Notes: a model not told the origin generated them from the sequence alone. Counted from the stretch's first letter, positions 11,001-19,725 are shown. The stretch is 64,000 bases of DNA from an uncultured Myxococcales bacterium (GCA_937949945.1 CALFEQ010000121.1:29171-93170); one strand, 5' to 3'. Translations and numbers: made by a program.

Positions 11001-11683
11001 ACGCACGCGCGCAGGGAACGATCGCGCACGCCGTCCTCGAGCGCCTGCCGCTCGATGCGTTCCTCTCGCGCGGCGACACCGCAGGCGCCGTCACCCGTGC
11101 GCTCGAGCGCGCGGGCGTCCCCGAGGATCACCCGCAGCACGGCGCGATCGCCGCGCGCGTGATGCGCTTCGTCGGGACGGAGTACGTGCGCACGGTCGCC
11201 GAGCAGGGAGCGACGACCACCCGCGAGCTGCCGTTCGTGCTTCCGATCACGGACGAAAAGGGCCGGAGCGTGACGCTCCGAGGGACGATGGACCTCGTCG
11301 TCGAGTGGCCCGACGGCGCGGTCGACGTCGTCGACTACAAGAGCGCGCGCGGCGGGCCCGGCGGCGCCGACGGCTATGCCTTCCAGCTCGACGTGTATGC
11401 GCTGGCGGCGCGCGCACGCTTCCCCGACGCGCCGCGCGTGCGCGCCGGGCTCTCGTTCCTCGGCGGCGGCACGGGCGAGCCCGTGTGGCGGGATCTGCCG
11501 AGCGAGCGCGAGATCCGCGAGCGCATCTCCAAGCTGGGGGCGGATCTCGTCGCCGCGCGTTGGCTCGGCTCCTTCCCGCGCGTCGCGATCGATCGTTGCG
11601 AGAAGATCCACTGCGGCTTCATCGGCCGCTGTCACCCGCACCGGAGCGCATCCTCCGACGCCGAGGGCGCCGAAGCGGAGTGA
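8084..11683 (+). CDS. AddA-like UvrD-family helicase-nuclease
   Basis: A 1199-residue superfamily 1A helicase with a C-terminal nuclease. Motifs in order: Walker A ASAGTGKT (residues 16-23), DEFQDTSRVQ (motif II), GDRKQSIYGFRGA (motif III), VRLLTVHASKGLDFPIVF (motif V) and RLAYVAMTRAARRLFLVG (motif VI). The nuclease domain shows TMDLVVEWPDG, VVDYKSARG and QLDVYALAAR. Unusually for AddA, the nuclease is bracketed by cysteines (HHCPRRF and CEKIHCGFIGRC) like an Fe-S-stapled nuclease. The proposed start is a TTG at 8084 overlapping the addB stop, 8 bases after AGGAG; ATG 8105 is the alternative. The 3' end overlaps the convergent RadC-like gene by 52 bases. Confidence 0.9.
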   Translation: MSAALYSMPRNLVLAASAGTGKTHALVGVVVHLLLGARAGGAVDPARIVATTFSRKAAAEIRERVATEVERLATAPATSVYAAGLREALGGRVSDAELGKRARRALARLPQARFGTLHSFATSIVQRYAVELGLGPGFELATEADARARTEDAIARALEAKLAESPNEIRALAEAAGGIDRLVSSLRRVLEQLEEDGRSARDLVVDPDDDAQVEREMQRFVIHARALSAFPKWEAAARELGSAWDSKDEDRIERAVVALASIPATGKKSPEVEEFCIYRKELPGTTNEEKGRRLARAWRARHRFARSATLVREVLAEAEADVERASRTQATLGFGQILRAARELLRDRPDVAEEVASEIDALLVDEFQDTSRVQRDLLQLLWARPDVRRHPGEIPPIAAMRGQGLLVVGDRKQSIYGFRGADVGIFAELAVGLAGAPAREALGIPAGVTWEPKEPLADFHALRHNRRSVPSILAFANAFSARRFQVGEPPPELFEIEYVPETEDLLVPPERAGEPLPSKPATTWLRVLPKGDKSTRIEEALVIAERISRMVRGELESSGEPRPAYRDIAVLATTNGMLDAVSFALAQADIPYVVAGKSFFRAREISDLAAMLALVLEPSDRLAMLEVLRGPWAAVHDETLLGLVEPGSGLVPPSAWSRPPRPELVHEEDKPALATIASLVASLGRCAGRLGAGAILREAVSACALESVLAAMPRGQQRVANVQKLLAMADRHPDARAFLAWLEDAKEREVAESEAATFSDEDDAVRLLTVHASKGLDFPIVFVPEIGATPPRTERGVARVALGAGDAPNVLSVRVADDTGLVLEPPSYVRAYTIAKRRERAERQRLAYVAMTRAARRLFLVGGRARDGALDPGASTLAVVESLPDDLRSVEDVVVPALGSRAHEETPPVVDATRPPPERAVPPWLVLPIAPTALADFHHCPRRFELVHLLGLPEHARGRGGSSSVDRSMPLLDARAQGTIAHAVLERLPLDAFLSRGDTAGAVTRALERAGVPEDHPQHGAIAARVMRFVGTEYVRTVAEQGATTTRELPFVLPITDEKGRSVTLRGTMDLVVEWPDGAVDVVDYKSARGGPGGADGYAFQLDVYALAARARFPDAPRVRAGLSFLGGGTGEPVWRDLPSEREIRERISKLGADLVAARWLGSFPRVAIDRCEKIHCGFIGRCHPHRSASSDAEGAEAE

Positions 11684-12387
11684 GGTCCTCTGGATGGAGC
11701 TTCCGTTCGCGGAGCCGGCGGGAGCGGGACGCTCGCGAAGCCGTCGCGCGCGACGACCACGTGATCGAGGAGCGCGACCCCGACCACCGCCGCGGCGGCG
11801 GCGACCTGCGCGGTCAGGTGGACGTCCTCCCTGCTCGGCGTCGGATCGCCGCTCGGATGGTTGTGCACGAGGACGAACGCGCTCGCATGGACGCGGAGCG
11901 CGGCTCGGAGCGGATCGGCCGCGCGCACGGCGGCTCCGTGCAGACCGCCCTTGGCCACGCAGCGCGCCGCCCGCAGATGTCCTCGACCGTCGAGCGCGAG
12001 CATCCAGAGCTCCTCGTGCTCGAGCGTCGCGATCCTCGGCCCGGCCCATGCGGCGACGTCGGCCGGCGAGGCGAGCCGAGGACGCGCCCCGCGCCGCGCG
12101 ATCTCCGCGCGCCGTCCGAGCTCGAATGCGGCGGCGAGCGCGCGGGCCGCCACGAGCGTGGTCCGCGCCGGCGGCCGGCCGTCGTTCGAGGCGGTCCGGC
12201 GATCGAGGTGCGCGGCGATTTCGAGGGCGTCCGCGCGCGAGAGGCGCTCGAGACCGCCGGCGCGCTCGAGCAGATCCGCAGCAGGCCGGCGCAGGATCAT
12301 GAAGAGGAGGTCTTCGACCGAACGCCGCTCGATGTCCGTGTCTTCGTCGATCACGCCGGACGCCGTCGCAACCGGCGTGCCTCGCAC
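11632..12387 (-). CDS. RadC-family JAMM/MPN protein
   Basis: A 251-residue protein of the RadC family. It has an N-terminal helix-hairpin-helix-like region and a C-terminal MPN domain with a complete metal site: Glu125/126 (HEELW), H175 and H177 in HNHPSGD, S185 and D188 in SREDVH. RadC proteins keep the JAMM zinc-metallo motif, but their biochemical role is still disputed; an earlier DNA-repair role was withdrawn. The start is the GTG at 12387, just after an in-frame TGA; GTG 12354 is possible. The 3' end overlaps the convergent addA-like gene, so transcription of the two would collide. Confidence 0.85.
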   Translation of the reverse strand: MRGTPVATASGVIDEDTDIERRSVEDLLFMILRRPAADLLERAGGLERLSRADALEIAAHLDRRTASNDGRPPARTTLVAARALAAAFELGRRAEIARRGARPRLASPADVAAWAGPRIATLEHEELWMLALDGRGHLRAARCVAKGGLHGAAVRAADPLRAALRVHASAFVLVHNHPSGDPTPSREDVHLTAQVAAAAAVVGVALLDHVVVARDGFASVPLPPAPRTEAPSRGPHSASAPSASEDALRCG

Positions 12388-12461
12388 GCCCGGCAGCGAT
12401 CACGTGGATTTGCCGCGCGTGACCTCATGGCCCATCGGCCCGAGGGCCGGCCCGCGGGCCA

Positions 12462-13373
12462 CTACCGATTCGAGCGCTCCTTGCAGACGCCGAACGTCGC
12501 GTCCTGGAAGACGGCGCCCGTGGTGCACTCCTGGCCGGTCTCGCAGTCGGCGCCGCCGACCCGGCAGAGCTTGTAGCATCGCCGGTCGTCGGGGCTTCCG
12601 AGGCACGTCGCGCCGCGCTCGCAGTGCTCTCTCTCACAGGACGTGCCGGCCTTCGCCTCTCCGATCGTCACGCATCCGGTGTCGCCGCGCTCGTTGACGA
12701 TCGCGCAGGTCTCCTTCGCACCGCACTCGCCCTCGACGAGAAGCTTGCACTTCTTGAGGGGCATGCAGACGGGCGCCTTCTGATCCTTCGTGTCGACGAG
12801 CTTCTGGACGTCGCAGAACGTCGGTCCGCCGCTCTGGGAAACGACGCCGGCGCAGGAGCCGGAGCAGCAGTACCGCCGGCAGACGTTGCCCTTCTCGCCC
12901 TCGATGCAGTCGAACCCCGGGGCGCAGTCGGCTCCGGTCTCGCACGGCGTGCCGTCGACGCCGCGGCGATCCGCGGGGAAGCAGCTCGGACCCTGTCCCT
13001 CGTCCGGCTTCGAGAGCCGGCAGGCCTTCGCCTCCGTCGACGCGTCGGCCGGCAGAGCTCCGGCCTCGGGCAAGGGCTCGACGCACGGCGCCCCGTACAC
13101 GGCGCTCGAGCCGTCGTCGTCCGGCATGCACGTGTCGGGCGTGACCCGGCAGAGGGGGCTCCCTCGATAGGAGATCGGGGGCGTCGCGCCCGCGTCCGTT
13201 CCGCCGATCGTCGTCTCGCCCTCGCCGTGGAAGCCCGGGTCCTCGGCGTTCCTCGGGCTCTCGCCCGTGTCGAGCGCGGCAGTAGTGGCGTCGCAGCCGG
13301 CGCTGGCGCCGACGCCGGCGGCGAGCATCAGAGCGCCGAGAAGGGTCGCGAAGTGAAAGAGGGGGCTACGCAA
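12462..13373 (-). CDS. Cysteine-rich secreted lipoprotein
   Basis: A 303-residue protein with a lipoprotein signal ending at GASAGC (Cys27). The mature part has many cysteines in short patterned spacings (e.g. CETGADCAPGFDC, CRRYCCSGSC, CEREHCERGATC), suggesting a disulfide-knotted extracellular domain of a type common in myxobacterial surface lipoproteins. No enzyme motif was recognised. The TTG at 13373 is used because it gives the full signal peptide; no good ribosome site is visible, and ATG 13328 would truncate the signal. The 260-base gap upstream holds a TGACA-N4-TGTCA dyad next to the preceding gene but nothing else recognised. Confidence 0.75.
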   Translation of the reverse strand: MRSPLFHFATLLGALMLAAGVGASAGCDATTAALDTGESPRNAEDPGFHGEGETTIGGTDAGATPPISYRGSPLCRVTPDTCMPDDDGSSAVYGAPCVEPLPEAGALPADASTEAKACRLSKPDEGQGPSCFPADRRGVDGTPCETGADCAPGFDCIEGEKGNVCRRYCCSGSCAGVVSQSGGPTFCDVQKLVDTKDQKAPVCMPLKKCKLLVEGECGAKETCAIVNERGDTGCVTIGEAKAGTSCEREHCERGATCLGSPDDRRCYKLCRVGGADCETGQECTTGAVFQDATFGVCKERSNR

Positions 13374-13605
13374 GAGGAATGCTGTCGGCCGAGGCGAGGG
13401 GTGCTCGCCTTTACAAGAGTACGCCGGGCGTGGCGCATCCCGCGAGGATTCACGTGACGTGCCGGGCGCCGCGGGGCACGCGACGCATTCTCTTCAGGCA
13501 CGACGGCGGCGCAAGTGTGCCGCGATCGTCGCGCAAGCCAGCGACCTCACGACGATCGTGGCGATGAGGTGGCGTTTCCGATGGGGGGCATTCCCGACAG
13601 CCCCA

Positions 13606-13619
13606 TGACAGAAATGTCA
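13606..13619. promoter_or_regulatory. Perfect TGACA-gaaa-TGTCA dyad
   Basis: A perfect inverted repeat with 5-base arms and a 4-base spacer in the 260-base gap between two minus-strand genes. It lies about 230 bases upstream of the Cys-rich lipoprotein start and 15 bases past the stop of the propeller gene. It could be an operator or a weak hairpin; no U-tract follows on either strand. The rest of 13374-13633 shows no gene. Confidence 0.3.
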
Positions 13620-13633
13620 GACCCCTCGCTCGC

Positions 13634-15706
13634 TCACTTCGCTTCGATGTCCCTCGACACCGAGTTCCCGGCGGCGTCGAACGCGCGGATCACGACGATG
13701 TGCGACCCTGGTGGGACCACGGCGGAGACGTCGGTGTCGATCCTCTCGTCGACGGTGTCGAAGATGCCGTCCGCGGGCGCGAGCGGCCGGAAGTCCGTCC
13801 TGCCGTCGATCGCGATCTCGACGCGCGCGATGGGGGACGTCCCGTCCACGACCCGTGCGCGGAGACGACGTCCCGTGAGCTGAAGCGCCTCGATGCGAGG
13901 CGGCGTGTTGTCCACGATCACCGTGTCCGACTCGAGCGCGTGCTTCTGGACCTGGTCCGGTGGGTTGGCCGGCTCGTCGCTGGCCTCGACGCGGATGCGG
14001 TACTTGCCCTCGGGCAGCGCCGACGTGTCCCAGTCGAGCTCGGTCTTGGTGAGGACCTCGTCGGGTTTGAGCGCGTCACGCCATTGGGTCTGACCCTCGC
14101 GCCGGAACGAGACGCGGTAGCGAAGCTGATCCGCGTCCGGGTTCTCCACCTTCCAGCTGACCTTGATGACGGGGTCGGCCTTCGGAGGCTCGTGGCCGCT
14201 CGAGGGGATGTCCTTCGCGGGCTCCTTCGGCTGCGCGAGCTTCCGCGTCGCGGTCACCTCGGTCACGATCGGCCGCACGTTCTCGGTCACGAACGGGATC
14301 GTGACCTCCGAGAGCGCCGCGTTCGGATCGCGCGAGAAGCGGGCGCGCACCTGCACGTAGCGCGCGGTCTGGTTGATCGGGGTCGGCGCCGTCATCGGGT
14401 TGCTCCACCCCGTCCACGTCGCGTCGGGCGTGCTCGTGCCGCCCGTCCGCACGGACATCTCGATGGGACCGGTCGCGCGCCAGGACAACGTGCCGAACCG
14501 AGCGGGCAACGACGCGTCGAGGACCTTGCTCGTCCAGACGGCGTCGGGGCCGCCGCGGCCGAGGATGCGGTGGAAGACGGGCGGATCGCTCGTCGCGACG
14601 AAGCCCTTTCCTCCGCGCACGAAGACGGCGCCGACTTGTCGCTCGTCGGTGTCCGCCACGAGGGTCACCACGTGGGCGTCGTCGACGGTGTAGACGCGCC
14701 CCTCGTGCCCCGTCCCGACGTAAGGAACGCCCTTCTCGTCGAGCGTGAGCGACATGTAGTGGGTGTCGTCGTTCTTCATCATGCGCTCGGCGCGACCGCG
14801 CGCATCGAAGCGATGAAGCCGTCCCTTGCCCGGCTTGCTCTTCGGAGGCGCGACCGGCCCTGCCGGGATGCGTCCTGCGGCCGGCGACCGCTTCGGCGGC
14901 TCGGGCGGCTCGCCGTACTCGTTCGACACCACCCAGACGACGTTGCCCTTGCCGACGGCGATCGCCTTCACCTCCTCGCCGGGCAGATCGGCGAGGACCG
15001 TCGCACGGCCCGGGCCGCTGATCTTGTAGAGCAGGCCCTTGCCGCTCGACCCGGCGTAGAGGTCGCCTTTCTCGTCGAGCGCGAGCGACACGATGTGCGG
15101 CTCGGTCGTGCGGTAATAGACGGAGCTCGAGCCGTTCGGCTGGATGTGGAAGACCTTCCCCTCGGGCCCCGTCGCGGCGAAGAGCCCGTTGCCCGTCTTG
15201 TCGAGGGCGAGCGCCCAGACGTGGCTCGCGTCTTCCAGCGTCGCGAACGGCTCGGCCTTGCCCTGCGAGAGCTTGAAGACCTTGCCGTCGGGGATCGTGG
15301 CTGCGTAGACGGTCCCGTTCTTCGCCTGCACGATCGACGTGACCGCGAGCGCGCCCGTGTCGGCGTATGGCGAGACGACGTCGCCGGTCACCTTGTAGAC
15401 CTTGCCGTTCGGGCTCGTACCCACGAGCGTCGACCCGTCGGCGAGCGTGACCGCCGAGAAGACCGCCGTGGCGTCCGGGATCGGCGCTTCGCCCAGCGTG
15501 AAGCCGGTACGCACCACGCCGTCCGAGCTCACGGCGACGCCCTTCAGATCGCCGCCGGACATCTGCTCCAGCGAGTCGAGGACGAAGGTGCGCGTCCCGA
15601 CCGCGCCCGCGTCCCTCGCGAGGAAGATGGGCGCGAACGCGACACCGGCGGCGAGGATGGCGGAACGCAAGGAGGATGGACGGCCGATCCCGAGGATCGC
15701 GAGCAT
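13634..15706 (-). CDS. Exported beta-propeller protein with C-terminal Fn3-like domains
   Basis: A 690-residue protein with an N-terminal signal or anchor (residues 14-36). Repeated blades follow, with motifs such as VSSDGVVRTG, LADGSTLVGTSPNGKVYKV, TIPDGKVFKL and GPEGKVFHI, a regular propeller of six or more blades up to about residue 350. The C-terminal half has beta-sandwich stretches (VRVEASDEPANPPDQ, VVIRAFDAAGNSVSRD) resembling Fn3/Ig-like domains. No catalytic motif is seen, so it is probably a periplasmic or surface binding or scaffold protein. The ATG at 15706 starts the signal. A terminator separates it from the S55 protease gene upstream, so co-transcription is partial at most. Confidence 0.8.
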   Translation of the reverse strand: MLAILGIGRPSSLRSAILAAGVAFAPIFLARDAGAVGTRTFVLDSLEQMSGGDLKGVAVSSDGVVRTGFTLGEAPIPDATAVFSAVTLADGSTLVGTSPNGKVYKVTGDVVSPYADTGALAVTSIVQAKNGTVYAATIPDGKVFKLSQGKAEPFATLEDASHVWALALDKTGNGLFAATGPEGKVFHIQPNGSSSVYYRTTEPHIVSLALDEKGDLYAGSSGKGLLYKISGPGRATVLADLPGEEVKAIAVGKGNVVWVVSNEYGEPPEPPKRSPAAGRIPAGPVAPPKSKPGKGRLHRFDARGRAERMMKNDDTHYMSLTLDEKGVPYVGTGHEGRVYTVDDAHVVTLVADTDERQVGAVFVRGGKGFVATSDPPVFHRILGRGGPDAVWTSKVLDASLPARFGTLSWRATGPIEMSVRTGGTSTPDATWTGWSNPMTAPTPINQTARYVQVRARFSRDPNAALSEVTIPFVTENVRPIVTEVTATRKLAQPKEPAKDIPSSGHEPPKADPVIKVSWKVENPDADQLRYRVSFRREGQTQWRDALKPDEVLTKTELDWDTSALPEGKYRIRVEASDEPANPPDQVQKHALESDTVIVDNTPPRIEALQLTGRRLRARVVDGTSPIARVEIAIDGRTDFRPLAPADGIFDTVDERIDTDVSAVVPPGSHIVVIRAFDAAGNSVSRDIEAK

Positions 15707-15740
15707 GGGGTCGATCCTACAACAGTGTTCGCTTCGATCG

Positions 15741-15774
15741 AAAAAGCGGCACAGTGCCCGATGCCGCTCTTTCA
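15741..15774 (-). terminator. Rho-independent terminator after the S55 protease gene
   Basis: On the minus strand the arms at 15762-15772 and 15741-15751 pair through AGCGGCA/TGCCGCT, plus A-U and one G-U pair, around a 10-base loop, ending in five U residues. It begins at the protease stop codon and lies 35 bases before the propeller ATG, so it should stop or attenuate read-through between the two genes. Confidence 0.7.
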
Positions 15775-17676
15775 CCGCAGGATCGGCCGGACCTTGATCT
15801 TCACCTTGTCCGAGCCCTCCACGTAGCGGTCGAGCGGGACGATCGTACGGTGGTACGAATGGAAGGCGTCCGGTGCGACGTCGGAGCTCGTCGGGCGGAG
15901 CGCGTCGAGCGCGAAGCTCGGCAGGCGATCCGCGACGTGCCCCTTGAAGGCCACGCCTTGCGTGCGCGTCTTGACCTGGAGCACGAGGCTCCGGGGCAGG
16001 ACGGACTGCCGCGTCGAGTTGGCGAGGAGGTCGGAGAGGCTCTGCGGGGCCGCGAGATCCGGCACCACCAGGTAGCCCGGCACGATCTCGAGCTCCACGT
16101 CCTTGCCGGCGAGCTCCTCGGGCATGCGGATGTCGAGGACCTTCGTGGTCGGCGGCCCGGCGAACGGGACGAGATGGACGCGGACGCGCGCGGTCTGTCC
16201 CGCGTCGACGACCGGATCGAGCACGTCGACGCCGCGGAGCTTCCAGAGGTCGCGCGTGTAGTCGACGGAGAGCACGCTCTCGATCTTCTCGATGTGCGTC
16301 AGCTCCCACGGGTTGTTGAGGACCTCGCCCACGGCGCGGACGATCTTCGACCGCGTGAGCTCGCCGGCGTCGGGCATGCCGCCGACGGCGACGCCGAAGT
16401 CCTCGAGCTCGATCGTGCCGTGGTTGCGGACGGTCAGCTTCGACTTGAGCTTCCAGGTGACGTCGCGGCGCTCGTTGATCGACGCGTCGACGATCGAGCC
16501 GAGCACGGACGCGACGAGCCCGGAGCTCATGAAGCGCTCCTCGGCGATCTCGACGTTCCAGTTCTTCTTCGGCATCCCCTCGGCGCCGCGGATGTCGACG
16601 CTGAGCGTGAAGGTCGGCGCGGTCTTCGTCTCGTCGACGACGATCGCGCTCTGCCGATCCTGGATGAGCGCGCCGAGCGGTCGCGCGGCCTCGCCGATCT
16701 TCGACGAGTGCTGATCGCTCGCGAAGATCCAGTGCACGCGACCGATCGCCGTCGGAAGCGCCGTCACGCCGGCTTCCATCATCGGGTGGCCGAAGGCGCA
16801 CAGCTTGCCGCCTTCGACGTACGTGACCGTGCCGAGGCCCATGAACGAGACGTCGCCGCGCGCGAGCTGTACGCCGACGCCGCCGCCGTCGACGTAGTGC
16901 CGCGGCGCCGTGGGATCGTCCTTGTTCGATCCACCGCCGCCCGCCTGCACCGGCTCGAGGTTCATCGGACCGAACAGCTTCCGGACGAGGGCGATCGAGC
17001 GATCGCTCATGCCCGCGAGCATGAGCGGCGTACCGGCCGGCACGATCGGGCGGGCGGGATCGAGCCCGGCGGCGAGCCGCGTCGCGACCTGGTTCGCGTG
17101 CGTCTCGACGTCGTACGAGCCGGGCGGCCCGTCGAAGGTCGTCGCGCCGCCGACCGGGAGGCTCGCGTGCTTCTCCTTGCGATCGTCCTTGCGAGCTTTC
17201 CCGCCGGGCAGCGGCGCGCCGCCTTCGAGCGGCCAGAACCCCGGCGGGATCGGCCGGCGCATCTCCGTGAGCATCGGCGCGATCGGCGTGACGCCCGCGA
17301 CGGGCTCGACCTGGAACGAGCTCCAACTGTAGGCGTACGCGCCGGCGAGGCGGCCGTCGAGATAGATCGGGCTGCCGCTCATCCCGCGCACGTTCTTCGT
17401 GACGTTCAGGCGCGGGTGCGGTGTCTTGACGAGGATCAGCTCCTGCGACGGGCGGAAGTTGCGGAGGACGCCGACGACCTCCACGTCGAACCTCTCGGGC
17501 TCGGTCCCCTTGAAGACGGTCAGACCGTAGCCCTTCATGCCGTCCTTGATCTCGTCGACCGAGATCGTGCGTGGCTTCGCGTCGCCGCGCGCGAGCGGAA
17601 TCGTCAGCCCGAGCCCGGCGAACAAACCGACGGAGAGCGCAGCAATCGAGAGGAGCTCTTTGCGCACGAGCACCAT
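15772..17676 (-). CDS. S55 (SpoIVB-like) serine protease
   Basis: A 634-residue exported protein. The N-terminal hydrophobic segment (about 8-29) is a signal or anchor. The S55 domain starts near residue 36 with DEIKDGMKGYGLTVFKG, characteristic of SpoIVB-type peptidases. The GMSGSPIYLDGRLAGA motif gives the likely nucleophile Ser100, and AFGHPMMEAG supplies the likely His. In Bacillus, SpoIVB is a PDZ-containing signalling protease of sporulation; no PDZ domain is obvious here and the roughly 300-residue C-terminal region is unassigned. The role in this organism is unknown; a part in envelope signalling is an inference. Confidence 0.82.
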   Translation of the reverse strand: MVLVRKELLSIAALSVGLFAGLGLTIPLARGDAKPRTISVDEIKDGMKGYGLTVFKGTEPERFDVEVVGVLRNFRPSQELILVKTPHPRLNVTKNVRGMSGSPIYLDGRLAGAYAYSWSSFQVEPVAGVTPIAPMLTEMRRPIPPGFWPLEGGAPLPGGKARKDDRKEKHASLPVGGATTFDGPPGSYDVETHANQVATRLAAGLDPARPIVPAGTPLMLAGMSDRSIALVRKLFGPMNLEPVQAGGGGSNKDDPTAPRHYVDGGGVGVQLARGDVSFMGLGTVTYVEGGKLCAFGHPMMEAGVTALPTAIGRVHWIFASDQHSSKIGEAARPLGALIQDRQSAIVVDETKTAPTFTLSVDIRGAEGMPKKNWNVEIAEERFMSSGLVASVLGSIVDASINERRDVTWKLKSKLTVRNHGTIELEDFGVAVGGMPDAGELTRSKIVRAVGEVLNNPWELTHIEKIESVLSVDYTRDLWKLRGVDVLDPVVDAGQTARVRVHLVPFAGPPTTKVLDIRMPEELAGKDVELEIVPGYLVVPDLAAPQSLSDLLANSTRQSVLPRSLVLQVKTRTQGVAFKGHVADRLPSFALDALRPTSSDVAPDAFHSYHRTIVPLDRYVEGSDKVKIKVRPILR

Positions 17677-17832
17677 TGTTTCGCGCGGCGTCGGCGCCGT
17701 AAAGCTTTGGTCACTCGCGTGATGCGGCCTTCGCCGGGCGCGCGATACAGCTCGGCCTTGGGCGTGTGCTCGCCTGTCCGCGACTTGCCGTCGAGCGGGG
17801 CCGGACGCCGCCGAGGCGGGCCGCCGGTCGCG

Positions 17833-19725
17833 TCAGATCTGGCTGACCCGCCGCATGAGCGTCGCGACCAGCTCGGACTGCGGGTTGCGGACGCGCTCGA
17901 CGTCCAGGCCGGCTCGGAACGCGGCGGACGCGGCCTTCTCGTCACCCAGGTAGAGGTGCGCGAGGCCGAGCAGCTCCTGATCGGCGGGCTCGCCATGGGC
18001 CTCGACCAGCGCCTTGAGCCGTGGGAGCGCGGCGCGGTGTGCGGCCGCGACGATCTCGCGGTCCGCCGGATGGTTCTTGGCCATGATCATGAGCTTGAGG
18101 GCCTGCCGCTGCTCGTCGGGGCGGAAGTTGGCGAAGGCCTGGCTCGAGAACAGCGTCTCGTACTCGCGGTAGGCGTCCGCGACGCGGCCGTTCTTCGAGA
18201 GCATCATGATCTTCTTCAGCGACGCCACGAGCGCCTCGTTGCGCGGTTGGCCGTCGTCGTTCTTCTTCGTGACCACCTTCCGCGTGGACTCCGGCAGCTC
18301 TTCGAGCAGCGCGTCGGAGGACATCTCGACCTCCTCGACGACCTCGACCTCCGGAGCATCCGAGGTGGGGCGCTTCGTCGACGCGGGCGGGACGGGGACC
18401 GGCGGCGCCGGAGGCGGCGCGCCCTGCGGCGGCTTGAGCGTCACGTGCGGCGGGGCCGGCACGACCACCATCGGCTTCGGCGGCGGAGCGGACGGCGGCA
18501 GCTCGGAGCGCACCGGCGGACGATCGCTCGACCCCTTGGAGGGCGCGGAGCGGTTCGCCGTGTCGAGGCCGAGCGGGTCGAAGTACGCGCGCGCCTCGGG
18601 CGGCAGCACGTTGAGCTTCTCGCGGAGCGTCGCCTTCGCGACGAAGATCTCCTCGCGGCGATCGTCGGACAGAGGCCGACGGAGCACGAGCTCGTTCGGC
18701 GTGAGCGAGCGCGCCGAGATCTCGCGGACGATGGGCGTCATCATGCCGACGAGCGCCTGGACGAAGTCGACGAACGTCGGGAGCGTTCGGAAGTCGGTCC
18801 CGTCGAACGTCGCCGTGATGCTCGGGAGGCGCTGGAGCCCCTCGATGCTCGCGCGCAGCTTGTTCGCCAGATCGGTGATCTGGGGCACGTCCTCCACTTG
18901 GAGATCGAACGGCCCGGCGGAGGCGTCGTCGGCGGGCGCCGCGCGCATCGCCTTCACCGTGCCGTCGGCGTGCAGGACCTCGAAGTCGTAGCCCAGCTCG
19001 GGATGCGACTCTTGCCGCAGCTCGAAGCGCAGGCGCTCGTCGTCCTCGACGAGCTTCGTGACCGTGTATCGCTCGAGCCGCTGCGGGCGGAACTTCACCT
19101 CCTTCGTGATCCAGCCGCCGAGCTGCGGCGCGCGGATCTCGAGATGCGGCACCAGCCTCTCGACGCGCATCACGGACGCCCAGGGGTGCTGCTCGGGGAT
19201 CCCCAGCGTGAGCGTCCACTCGAGCGCGGGCTCCGCCTTGCCGTCGACGGTCGCCGTGTACCGTCCCGACTCGCCCAGCACGAGCCGGGTCACGTTCGTC
19301 GTCGCCGGCGGATCGTGCGGCGCGATGAGCGCGCCGAGCGCGTTCAGGCAGGCGTCGCGTCCGGCGGCCTCCTCCGCCTCGATGCGTGCGATCGCGTCGG
19401 CGAGGGTCTGGCGGATCTTGTCGACGGTCTGTCGGTGCGCCTCGACGATCGTGGACGCGAGATGCGACGCGCAGTGCGCGGTCGGCGAGTCCGGCTCGCC
19501 CTTCTCACCGCCGTGCACCGCGTCGAGGACGCCTTTGATGAAGCGGTCGAGGCGCTCGCTCTCGGCGTCGGCCTGCTCGCCGAGCTCGCGGATCTTCGCT
19601 CGGCCCTCCTTCATGCGCGCGTCCGCCTGGAGCACGAACACGCAGAAGTCGAGCGCGTCGCGGAGGAACTCGAGGAAGTTGGACGTGAGCTGCGACGTCG
19701 TCGAATCGCCGTATAGGTAGTTCAT
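17833..19725 (-). CDS. Large cytoplasmic protein with C-terminal TPR region, function unknown
   Basis: A 630-residue protein that I do not recognise. The N-terminal 150 residues are helical (MNYLYGDSTTSQLTSNFLEFLRD...) with no signal peptide. The middle is mixed alpha/beta. A Pro-rich, low-complexity linker (around 385-445) and an acidic stretch (EVEVVEEVEM) lead to a helical C-terminal domain with TPR-like repeats (VADAYREYETLFSSQ, LGLAHLYLGDEKAASAAFRAG). It sits 54 bases downstream of the Ser/Thr kinase on the same strand, so it could be a kinase substrate or scaffold; that is inferred only from position. Confidence 0.75.
   Translation of the reverse strand: MNYLYGDSTTSQLTSNFLEFLRDALDFCVFVLQADARMKEGRAKIRELGEQADAESERLDRFIKGVLDAVHGGEKGEPDSPTAHCASHLASTIVEAHRQTVDKIRQTLADAIARIEAEEAAGRDACLNALGALIAPHDPPATTNVTRLVLGESGRYTATVDGKAEPALEWTLTLGIPEQHPWASVMRVERLVPHLEIRAPQLGGWITKEVKFRPQRLERYTVTKLVEDDERLRFELRQESHPELGYDFEVLHADGTVKAMRAAPADDASAGPFDLQVEDVPQITDLANKLRASIEGLQRLPSITATFDGTDFRTLPTFVDFVQALVGMMTPIVREISARSLTPNELVLRRPLSDDRREEIFVAKATLREKLNVLPPEARAYFDPLGLDTANRSAPSKGSSDRPPVRSELPPSAPPPKPMVVVPAPPHVTLKPPQGAPPPAPPVPVPPASTKRPTSDAPEVEVVEEVEMSSDALLEELPESTRKVVTKKNDDGQPRNEALVASLKKIMMLSKNGRVADAYREYETLFSSQAFANFRPDEQRQALKLMIMAKNHPADREIVAAAHRAALPRLKALVEAHGEPADQELLGLAHLYLGDEKAASAAFRAGLDVERVRNPQSELVATLMRRVSQI

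Noticed and set aside
7763..12403. Very long open frame on the minus strand opposite the addA/addB pair
   Set aside because: It is a GC-bias mirror of the plus-strand genes: Arg/Ala-rich with no domain motifs, while the plus strand carries complete helicase and nuclease motifs.
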